Assembly (NCBI GenBank): GCA_905221615.1
Contig: CAJNDT010006182.1
Coordinates: 301,128-365,127, forward strand
Source of the DNA: Symbiodinium sp. CCMP2592
Lineage: Eukaryota; Sar; Dinophyceae; Suessiales; Symbiodiniaceae
Direction: 5' to 3'
Length of the DNA: 64,000 bases
Shown: piece by piece, positions 47,450 through 56,782 of the stretch
How positions within the stretch are numbered: the first letter of the stretch is position 1
How the letters are laid out: each line of letters opens with the position of its first letter
Position numbers and translations under genes: made by a program
The notes under the pieces: generated by a model
The model's input: only the letters and a program-made list of their open reading frames with translations
Told to the model about the DNA's origin: nothing
Database searches by the model: none

Positions 47450-49885
47450 GTGCTTGAAGAGATTGGTGACGGTGAGGAAGGGGAAGAAGAATGTGCGACA
47501 GAGGATGACATGATTGATGAAGAGGTTGCCATGTCAGCTGTGGAAGCAAGTGGGGATGCAAGTGCTGAGTGTGTGGATGCCCACGCAACTGGGATCCCCG
47601 AGCCGGCCTTGACAGGTCCGCCGACAGCCGTTGTGCAGTCTGATACAGGTGAGAGTGTGGCTCATCCAGCTGTTCCGGTGCCCGTGACCGATGCTGTTGC
47701 ACCGGCTGCTGCAGTGCCAAGCTTGTTGCCCCCGCAGCAAAACCCACCCGGTGCACTTCAGCGCGTGTGCACCAGTGCCTTACTTTGCATTTACATAGGT
47801 AGGAATGTGATGTGCAACGGGTTTGCAGTGCACATGCATGTTCTGTTTAATGCAGAGCATGCGGAGCATGAGGTGATTCTATCACGACTTGTGCTTCAAC
47901 CATTGCCACCCCCCCGCCGAACCGACCACACCCTGGTCTCCGCCGTCATCCACGGAGAAGCTTCCTCTTCCTGCAGACAGGAAGCGAGCTATCCTGCAGG
48001 CTCTCGAGAGTGAGTGTGCAACCATTGAGATGCTGCTTAAGGCCAAAGGGGACTTAGCCGCGAAGAGGGCATTCGAAGCTGCCCGAGAGCGAGTGCCAGA
48101 GCCGAGTAGCTTGATTCAGCATTGAAGTGTTTGTTATAATGAGTGTTCAGCAGGCCCTGCTTGCTTGGCCCAGGTATGGGTGTCGACCATATCGACACGT
48201 ACCCCATGGACACCGGTGTGGCCGAGGATGTGTTGCAAGCTGCACGGATCGAAGTTCACCAGCGTGAACTGCAGCAGTCGGTGCAGGAAGAGTCTCAGCC
48301 AAAGCCAGAGCTTTCGGCTGATCTTCGTGGCACAACCTTGATTTTGGGGCAGGTGCGACCTGAACCGGAGCAGGGGGAGGCCGAAGACGACAACAGGACT
48401 GTTTACTTCGATGCCGAAGATTTGGCTTTCCCAGATGACAGTCGGGTCGCTTATGAGGAGCCAAAGCCCATTGAGCCTTCGGTGGCGACAGAGGAGCCAT
48501 CACATGAGAAGCCCAGTGAGACTTCGATGGCTATAGAGGAGCCGTCAGATGAGAAGCCCACTGAGCCTTTATTTGCTGCAGAGGAGCCGACAGATGATGA
48601 GCCATCAGATGAGGAGGCTAGCGAGGCTTCGGTGGCTATGGAGGAGCCGTCAGATGAGAAGCCCAGTGAGAATTTGGTGGCGACAGAGGATGCGCTTTTG
48701 GTGGCTGCAGAGGAGCCGACAAATGAGGAGCCATCAGATGAGGCTAGCGAGGCTTCGGTGGCTATGGAGGAGCCGTCAGATGAGAAGCCCAGTGAGAATT
48801 TGGTGGCGACAGAGGAGCCATCAGATGAGAAGCCCATTGAGCCGTCGGATGAGACACCCGACGAGCTTTCGGTGGCTACTGAGGAGCCAGCAGATGAGAA
48901 GCGCACTGAGCCTCCTTCTGAATCCAGAGGCTCAGTTCAGCCACCCCTTCCGATGCCCGCTTGTGCCCGACATTTGGCTGTTGTCAGCCCAGCCGAACAG
49001 AGTGCAGGCCAAGCAGCCAAGAAAGAATCTGGCAAAGGCCGCGGTAGGGGCCGTGGCAGATCCAAGAAAGGATCTGGCAAGGGCTGTGGTAGGGGTCGTG
49101 GCAGCTCCAAGAAACCTGGCAAGGGCCGTGGCAGATCCAACAAAGGATCTGGCAAGGGCCGCGGCAAGGGCCGTGGCAGAGGCTGTGGTGTAAAGGCCAG
49201 CAAGCCGTTGCCGAATGAGGAGGCCTTGGCGGGTGTGCCCACCCGCAGTCGTGGAAGAGGCCGTGGCCGTGGCCGTGGCAGTGAGGGGCCGGATGCCATG
49301 GCGTCTGAGGCCAATGGCCACGAGGAGGGTGATGACAAGCTGTGCAACCGCAAGAAGGGTGCTGTGCCAAAGACCAAGCCGAAGGCTGAGAAGCCTAAGA
49401 AGGGTTCCGAGGTTGAGGAGACGCGGAAGGGATCAGCAAAGGCCAAGTCGCGGAAGGCCAAGCCGAGCGATGATGAGGATACAGCTGCTCGCGGGGAGTG
49501 TGAAGAGGCAGAGCCCAAGCGCAAGAAGGGGAAGAGGGATCAGGAGGTTGTGGCGCCGGTTCCCAAGGAGTCCGTGCCCAATCGCAAGAAGGGGAAAAGG
49601 GCTCAGCCGGCCGAGGAGGCAGCCCCTGAGGCTGCCCCTAAGCGCAAGAGGGGCGCTGCTCAACCCGAGGAGGAGCTGACAGAAGAGCAGAAGCAGAAGA
49701 AGCAGCTGAAGAGCCGCAAGAGTTGTGCTTACCACTGGGCCCGCCTTAACGCCATCAACCTAGGGTTTTCAGAGGAGGAAGCCAAGAAGCAGGGTCAGGA
49801 GGTCTCTTGCCCAAACTGTTCTTGCATACCTATGTACAATTTGTGATCCTCTGTGTCGTTGATTGCTCAGGCTTACAAGGACACC
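47450..49885 (+). CDS. Acidic then Lys/Arg-rich low-complexity protein, N-terminal part of a multi-exon gene
   Basis: Exon 47450-47764 follows a CTAG acceptor and encodes a Glu-rich then Pro/Val/Ala-rich stretch. A Pro-rich segment with a short helical part (ADRKRAILQALESECATIEM) follows to 48105, with a frame slip at a run of seven C (47909-47915). A GT intron leads to the main exon 48174-49801. That exon encodes repeats of EEPSDEKPSE type (48478-48930), basic repeats of GSGKGRGRGRSKK type (about 49020-49200), further Lys-rich blocks, and the conserved end SRKSCAYHWARLNAINLGF. Then a GT-AG intron joins a 15-base exon 49871-49885 (AYKDT). Acidic-to-basic layout suggests a nuclear or nucleic-acid-associated protein; no enzyme domain is visible. 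I infer it is the N-terminal half of the methyltransferase-like gene starting at 51154, because this module order recurs in dinoflagellate proteins I recall, but exons between 49885 and 51154 are unresolved. Confidence 0.65.
48478..48930 (+). repeat. Coding repeat of EEPSDEKP-type units
   Basis: Imperfect units of GAGGAGCCGTCAGATGAGAAGC type within the large exon. A longer block of about 75 bases is directly duplicated almost unchanged at about 48614-48690 and 48739-48815. Being in-frame, copy number changes would lengthen or shorten an acidic tail without breaking the protein. Confidence 0.85.
49020..49200 (+). repeat. Coding repeat of Gly-Arg-Gly-Arg-Ser-Lys-Lys-type units
   Basis: Units of GGCAAGGGCCGTGGCAG type encode a Gly/Arg/Lys/Ser-rich basic region, similar in composition to RGG or histone-tail-like nucleic-acid-binding segments. 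Confidence 0.8.
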
Positions 49886-51153
49886 GTGTGAATGAGAAGA
49901 TGACGAGCCGATGCTGTGTGCTTACACACGGTGCTTGAGCTTCCGCTTCCTGGTATGTTGCAGGGCTGAACAGTCAACCTCTGCCAGCTATGATTTTCAG
50001 GGACTTGCGCAGGCTTCGTGAAGGGGGTATGGAGATGTGCAGCCAATCTCAATGGCAATCCGAACAGCGGCACTAGTGCTAGTACGTGCATGCCCACGTG
50101 CGGGCTTTGTGTGCTTCCGAAAAGAACAACTGTGGCTCTGCCTGCCTCTTCGTGTCTTGCGAAAGCTAGGAAGCATCACGACTGTGGCTGTGCACTCTTT
50201 GCAATATATATAATATCATTCAAGTGCAGCCATCAGCAGCTCTTATGCCAGGTGGTGCTGTGGATCTACATGCGTGGACTCCCCAAGCACTTTGCCAGAA
50301 CCCGTTGCTGTGCGCCAGCTGCTATGTGAAACGTGCTTGACTATTGGAAGAGCTCTAGCCTTCGACATGCAGGGCTTAGTGCTATAGAGCTGATGCATTC
50401 CCAACTCTGTTGCAGGTACTGGTTTCATCGCGGTTTTCTCTACTTGGTTCGAGGCCGGGGTTTGCATGATCTAGTGTAGCCTGGAAAAGCTAAGCCCGAA
50501 GTCTGACAAAAAACCGTAAACCTTAAGCCCTATACCCCATGCCTACAAGACTTGATTATACCGGTACAGGTCATACCCTTTCAGCCGTGCCCAAACCATA
50601 TAACTCCATAGACCACACCATAGAGTTGAAACGTCTTCTACATTGGGTATATCTTGAAAATCTAAAACCCTACCCGACACCTTATGTTATCATCAGCCCG
50701 TTACCCCTGGCCCTCAGCCCAAAGCCCTAAGCCCCTAAGCCCACCGTTGCTCCACAGGTGCCTCGTCCTCTTCGTGCTGGAGCACTCGTCGCTTCGACCT
50801 GTTTGCGGCTATGGCTTTCCGCAGGGAAGCTAAACTAGATGGTCCGCCCTCCCCGATGCAGTTACACATGTGCTGAGTACAACGATAAGCTGTGCTGATG
50901 CTGAAGTGGTTGCCTGAAATCCACAGCATTTTGCTCTAGTTAGTACCGGGGCTTTGATATATATAGCAGGGAACCGTCATGGACCGCGCGGCCCCTCCAA
51001 ACTCATCCCTGCTGTGTCGTCTCTTTGAAGTCGGGGCTCCGAAGGCTACTTGTCTGAAGGCAGATCACGGTTTGCAGCAGGTCGACTCGATGGTTTTTAA
51101 ACAGAGTTAGCTAAGGTGCTGATCGCAATCACATTGCTTCTCCAATGGAGTAG

Positions 51154-52382
51154 GCAACTGCCTGCAAAGAGATTTGATATGGTGGATCTTTTTGCAGGGA
51201 CTGCGAATGCTTCCAAATTTTGGCTGCCTGCCTTAATGCAGATAAAGGCTTGTGCTGTCCTGTCAATAAGAACTTGAGTGAAGGTTTGTCGTTTTGTTGA
51301 TGCAAGGTCAGCCCGAGGGTTTCGTGTGGCCACGATTGACATCAACCGGTCGCCTCACATGAACATGCTCTCTGATGCTGGCTTCTTGTGCTGTGCCTAG
51401 CTGCAGGCTGCTCGTTGTAGTGAAGCGCAACTCCAAAACCGATAGGCTACCTAATTCAGCTAAGGCTTGTGGTTTGGGTGGTGATGACAATGGGCCCAGC
51501 TTCCTTTGCTTTGATGGGGCCGGTATGCTCATCGTGGGGCTTGCCCAATAGAGCTACTTCCCGCCGCGATTACATCAATTGGCAAGGTGGTCAAGAGCTA
51601 CCGTATGTTGCCCAGGCAAATATCATGATCAGTCGGATGCTCGACTGCCCTCTATGCTCTTAAGTTGCATGTAGGGATTTACAGCACAGGGAGACGTTGT
51701 GGATGGACTGAGGTGTGTGCTTGTAATCCTAGTCTTGTTGGCTGTCCATGCGACCTTTGTCCTGGAGCATCCGATGTGCTCCTTGATCGTTCGACACTGC
51801 CGCTTCGAATGGCTCACTAACTCTGTGGCCTGGGTACCTTGTACGAAAGTTTAACATATTGCTACTCTCTTCCGAAATGTACTCTCTGAAAACATGAGCT
51901 GTGCCCGGCCAATATATACTGCAGGTTTATCGGCAGAACTTGTGGCTTATGTCATGGGGCAGTTCATCACCCAAGCGCACATCATTGTTTTCTAACTCCC
52001 CTCTGATCAAGCAAATGGATGCTGGTGTACTTTGCAAGTCAGACCGGCTGCGAAAGACTACGAGAAAGACTGTTCGCACTATGGCTACATATATGCATCA
52101 TTTATAATGTTCTCCGGTTTAATATGATGCAATAAATATGAAAGGTACTACTCTCAGCCTCTCAAGCTTAACCCGCTCAGGTCGGTTCAGGGGGAAAGAC
52201 GGCACCGACAAGTTCAGTGGAGCCAAGGAGCTGAAAGATTCAGGGCCACTCGGTCAGCAGGAGCTTCGACTTTGGGGATTATCGAGACCCTAAACCCTGA
52301 ACCCTAAACCCTACCTTACACTACTATTGCTACTACTACTACTACTACTACTGCTGCTATATACTACTACTACTACTACTAG

Positions 52383-52424
<42 letters not shown>

Positions 52425-52532
52425 TACTACTACTACTACTACTACTGCTACTACTGCGCCTGCTTCTGCTTCTGCTACTGCTTTTGCTAGCTAATATTAC
52501 TACTAGTATTCCTATTGTAACTACTACTACTA

Positions 52533-52563
<31 letters not shown>

Positions 52564-52923
52564 GCTACTACTACTACTACTACCACTACTACCCCCACCA
52601 CCACTACCGACCACCATGACTGCTACTCGCTACTCCTTCTGCTCTGCAAGTTCTGACTGAAAGAATGATGAGGAACCCCCGTCAAGGGTTTTGTAGCAGT
52701 AGTAGTAGTAGTAGTAGTAGTAGTAGTCGTAGTAGTAGTAGTAGGAGTAGTACTAGTACTAGTACGAGCAGCACTAGTAGTATAGTAAGTAGTGACAGTA
52801 GTCTATTAGTAGTAGTAGCAGTAGTAGTCGTAGTAGTAATAGTTCCAGTTGTAGTTTTGGTAGTAGCAATGGTTGTTAGTTGGTGCATATTCTAGCAGTA
52901 CTACTTCCACTAGTTAGTATATA

Positions 52924-52999
<76 letters not shown>

Positions 53000-53302
53000 C
53001 GTAGTAGATGAAGATGATGATGATGATGCTTTTAGGGGATGTTGTACTTTCTTTTCATCTGCCGCCTACAGGGAGGGTTGATGGTGAGACAACCCGGCGG
53101 CAGATGAAAAGAAAGTACACATAGTGGTAGTAGTAGTAGTAGCAGTAGTAGTCGTAGTAGATGAAGATGATGATGAAGAAGAAGATGATGATGATGCTTT
53201 AGGAACTCTAGGGGATGTTGTACTTTCTTTGCATCTGCCGCCTACAGGGAGGGTTGATGGTGAGACAACCCGGCGGCAGATGAAAAGAAAGTACACATAG
53301 TG

Positions 53303-53345
<43 letters not shown>

Positions 53346-54067
53346 CAGTAGTAGTCGTAGTAGATGAAGATGATGATGAAGAAGAAGAAGATGATGATGA
53401 TGATGCTTTAGGAACTTTAGGGGATGTTGTACTTTCTTTTCATCTGCCGCCTACAGGGAGGGTTGATGGTGAGACAACCCGGCGGCAGATGAAAAGAAAG
53501 TACACATAGTGGTAGTGGTAGTAGTAGTAGTAGTAGTAGAAGTAGTAGTAGAAGTAGTGGTAGTGGTAGTGGGCCGGGATTTATAGGGCTGGGGTTTTGC
53601 GGGATTCCGATCTTTAAGGCTGAGTGAGGGCATATGGTACATGTGCGATCAGGTTTATAGGGATTGGGTTGCTTGGTGTTGAAAGCGATGATTAGTGTTA
53701 TATCTTTCGGGCTTTATATTATTAGTGCACAATCAGGATTGTGGGTTCAGGGCTTTTGGCCTCCAACCTTCTTGACGTACCATGCAGGGTCTACCCCGTG
53801 CGCTTCTGCCAGAAGCTTTACCGTGCCTTCTTCGAGACGGAGATTGTCCATGATCGCAAGCATCTTCGGCACAAGAACTTTGTCGACCCTGGGAGAACAG
53901 ATCGTGAGATTTTCGAAGATATGGGTTTGGGCGATGTTTGGAGCGATGCCAATCTTGTCGCAGTATACTTTTATGCTCGCCAAAACAAATGGTTGGTCAT
54001 ACCGGATTCGTGGCTTGCAACCATAGAGAAGTTCGACAAAGAGTTGGATGCTAGAGTGCCTCGATAG
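51154..54067 (+). CDS. Cytosine-C5-methyltransferase-like domain protein, six exons
   Basis: Exon model: 51154-51222, 51307-51387, 51465-51640, 51733-51833, 51925-52055 (or 52067), 53788-54067, stop TAG. All phases match. Joined, the protein shows RFDMVDLFAGTANASKFW (like motif I, SAM loop, DLFxGxG), GFRVATIDIN (motif II acidic strand), FALMGPVCSSWGLPNRATS (like motif IV, with the Cys where the catalytic Cys of PPCQ would be), FVLEHPMCSLI (like motif VI, Glu kept but ENV is EHP), then WGSSSPKRTSLFSNS and YPVRFCQKLYRAFFE. The last exon ends in a domain rich in Trp/Asp I cannot name. No motif VIII/IX/X is clear, so methylation activity is uncertain. Introns start with GC (51223), GT (51388, 51834), TC/GA (ambiguous at 51641) and GA (52056). 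The last intron is 1.7 kb and filled with repeats. I recall this family as multicopy in dinoflagellates and possibly tied to retroelement-captured methyltransferases. Confidence 0.75.
52288..52313 (-). repeat. Interstitial telomere-like repeat (CCCTAAA)n
   Basis: Three near-perfect CCCTAAA heptamers (one CCCTGAA variant) lie inside the last intron of the methyltransferase-like gene, just before the triplet tract. Confidence 0.9.
52319..52607. repeat. (ACT)n triplet tract
   Basis: About 290 bases of ACT/CTA triplets with a GC-containing and TTAT interruption near 52445-52530. It is the complement of the (AGT)n tracts 90-400 bases downstream. Confidence 0.9.
52692..53000. repeat. (AGT)n triplet tracts
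   Basis: AGT/TAG triplets run 52692-52880 (imperfect) and 52926-53000 (nearly perfect), in the opposite sense to the ACT tract upstream. The long open frames here (poly-Ser or poly-Val) are artefacts. Confidence 0.9.
53001..53512. repeat. Three-copy minisatellite with a 23-bp hairpin
   Basis: Each unit has AGT triplets, a GATGAAGATGATGATG stretch, GGGGATGTT, then a 23-bp inverted repeat around a 29-base loop. Arms: 53044-53066 with 53096-53118 (perfect), 53220-53242 with 53272-53294 (one mismatch), and 53429-53451 with 53481-53503 (perfect). The arms read GTACTTTCTTTTCATCTGCC... and its complement. The loop carries a second GGGTTG/CAACCC pair. Unit spacing is 176 and 209 bases, differing by triplet number. 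Confidence 0.92.
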
Positions 54068-54845
54068 CAGCTAGGGTAGGGGCCCGAAACCCTTTGCAGA
54101 TCACAAATCCTAGCTGATGCCTTTGATGTGAGAACACAGCCGAGGTGAACCATTCAAAGCACTTGCGAGCGGAGTACAATGCACTGCTGACTTGATCGTG
54201 TCCTGCAAGGCCACCCAATACGCCCAAGGCTAGGCCCTAAATCCCGTACACCTACAAACCCTCTTTGTAGATTCCTTCGAAGCAGCCACCCAATGTTCCG
54301 AAGCAAACCCACCAATGAAAACCTAGCTATATATACCCTGGAAAAACTTTCCTATGCTATTCCCGATTAAGCTAGCAAACCCCAAGCCCGAAAAGCCCTG
54401 CCTGTTAGTTACTGGCACCCTGAACCCTAGACCCTAAAAGCCCTGAGCCCTAAACCCCACCCGATAAATCCAAAGCTAGGCCGAAGGGAAGTCAGGTGCC
54501 CTTATGCCGTGCAAGTGGCACAGGAAGGTGCTGACTCTAGGGTATAATTCGATTGCAATTCAGTGGCCCTCGGCAACCCTAACCGAAATCAGGTTCTTTA
54601 TGTGCAGAGTGACAGTCGACCAGAACCCCGTTGCCCCAAGAGTCTTTCATACTGGGTTTGGAATAGGCCAGCAGCATACCACAGCCGATTAGGTGCAGGG
54701 CCAGTCCTGGGTTAGATCGTGTACACATACTAATATACGGGCCCAATCCTTAAGGGTGCAGTCTTCATGCAGTACAGGATCACTCATGTTTTTTTGTAAA
54801 AGTCATGGAAATCTTGTTTTATGTAAACCGAGTGGAAAATACTGG

Positions 54846-54908
54846 CCGCAACTCTGGCGCAAATCGCCGCAACTCTGGCGCAAATCCCCGCAACTCTGGC
54901 GCAAATTG
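54846..54908 (+). repeat. 21-bp unit in three exact-phase copies
   Basis: CCGCAACTCTGGCGCAAAT plus two bases is repeated three times head to tail, differing only in the last two bases. It is flanked by a short inverted pair (AAAGTCATGGA at about 54798 and its complement at about 54911). Confidence 0.9.
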
Positions 54909-55568
54909 AAATCCATGACTTTAGGCTTTTGGCCACTGCTACTAATTCGGTAGCAGTCCCGGAAATTGCTTGGATCCGAGCACCCGGCGGCACGGTACTT
55001 CCAAAAGCACCGGAGCAGCACCCCTGCCTGAGATGTGTGCTTCTGAGCGAAACATGTATGACCATGTCGATCTGTGTGCATATGAGGATCAAGTTTTGTG
55101 TTTTGTCGGGCCGAATAGGCTTGCATGACGTCCTTAGAAAGCTTGAACCAAGCTGTGGGTACTGTTTGCAACTGGAGCCCAAGCATGTCCTTTGGGAACT
55201 TGGACGAAGCCGAGCTGGATGCAAGGCTTAGTGCTGCGTGGTTGCAGGTCTCTTGTTGCGGTTCGGGGCTTTGAGGAGTCATCGCACACGGTTGGTTTCA
55301 GGGTGTGAGATCTAGGCACTATTCAGGAGTATCCCTGCATCCCAAAAATGGGTCTTGCCATCCTACAGGTAGAGCACCCAGCACTAATATTTGTGGACGT
55401 AGAGCCGAGAAGGAAGCCATGCGAGCCCCCAAAGGGTCCCAGGTTAGTTACGCTGATGCCACCAAAAGCGGAGAAGTGCCAATAAATGTAATAGTTAATA
55501 CACTACCGCTGGAGGGAGGGAGAGGGCACCCACTCAGTATCGAGGGCCAAACCCAAACAACCAAGCAA

Positions 55569-55671
55569 GAGGGGGGGTAGGGGGGGGGTAGGGGGGGGGG
55601 GGGGGGGGGGGGGGGGGGTAGGGGGGGGTAGGGGGGGGGTTGGGGGGGGGTAGGGGGTAGAGGGTGGGTGT
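55569..55671. repeat. Long G tract with TAGGGGGGG units
   Basis: Over 100 bases made of G runs separated by TA or TT, including one unbroken run of about 30 G. The units look like telomere heptamers with expanded G. This is quadruplex-prone and a likely assembly weak point. Confidence 0.9.
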
Positions 55672-56782
55672 GTTTTCGTGGGTTTTGGGTGTTTTTTTGA
55701 GCGTTGTGCTCGTGCCCCCCCCCCTTTCTGAGTTCCGGCCCAAGGCCACCCAACCCCCCCTCCCTGGGCGTATTTTGGGGGGGTTGGGTTGCCTCTTTTT
55801 TTGCATCCAACACGACCAACAGCTAACGAGATGTGCTGTTTCCACCTCTTCAGGACTTGCCAGGAGATTGGACACAGGAGAGGGGAGAGCGAGAGAGAGA
55901 ACATCTAGACAGACACTAGCTTACATCTTGTAGTGATCACTTCGAAGCTGTCTTTTGTCTTGCAAGTTGTATTTATACATAGTATATGACAACTTACATA
56001 ACCTGCTCACCCCGTAAACCCCGATGTTGTGCTGAGTGCAGGCGAGCAGCCTGTCGAGTCCTGCATGTTAGGGTACCAAAGTAGGGTCAAGGACCTAGGG
56101 TGGGGTCATGACCAAATTCTTGCTCTAGCCCAATGACCTTTAGGCATGTGCCCAAACCCAACACTCAATGTCACTAGGATGATACTGTATCCCTTCAATG
56201 CCATGCTGTAGGACCTATGCAGGCAGTCTTGACTAAAATATTATAAGAAAATCTAAGTACTTGATACCACCTGCATGCATGAATTTTTCCCGGAGCTAGG
56301 GCTGCCGATTCTTGTTCATCGATCGATGTTGGGAATTGGATCGGTGTGAGAGGGTTCTTGGTCGCGATCTAGAAGATATGATTAGAGCGAGGCAATGCGA
56401 GTTCGGGCACAGCTAGAGTTCAGCCTCTGCAAACCAAAAGTCCCATCCCTGCCGAACAGCAAATTACCCAGCTAGAAGCACTTAATCCTGAAGCCCTAAG
56501 CCCTGCAACCTTCTAAAGCGCAAACCCCTCAGAGGTCTCCGAATCTTTTGTTCCAGAAACCATAAGTCCCCTCACCTAAACCTTTTTGCTTACTATTAAT
56601 ATATTTAAAGTACTAGTACTATTCGTATACGTACTAGTAGTACCACTGCTACTGCTACTGAACTATAGTTAACTGCTCCTGCAGCTGCCTCTTCGCTTCT
56701 GCTGCTACAACCGTTATCAATGGTGCTATCGAATATGCTAGTGCTAGCGATTTAACAATCTTTTCAAAATCTATGTTCCAAG

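Larger units (their letters stand above)
54068..56782. other. Intergenic DNA between the two long genes
   Basis: No confident coding sequence. It holds telomere-like CCCTAAA motifs (54421-54457), a 21-bp triple repeat (54846), a long G tract (55569) and CCCTAA-like scatter. A possible small exon near 55406-55441 (AEKEAMRAPKGSQ, followed by a GTTAGT donor) could be an upstream exon of the next gene, but the link is unproven. Confidence 0.5.

Noticed and set aside
52357..53509. Poly-Ser, poly-Val and poly-Asp frames
   Set aside because: Translation of ACT/AGT/GAT repeats inside an intron.
53747..53983. Minus-strand 78-codon frame with protein-like composition
   Set aside because: The + frame over the same bases continues the methyltransferase-like gene in phase and reaches a natural stop; the minus frame is its shadow.
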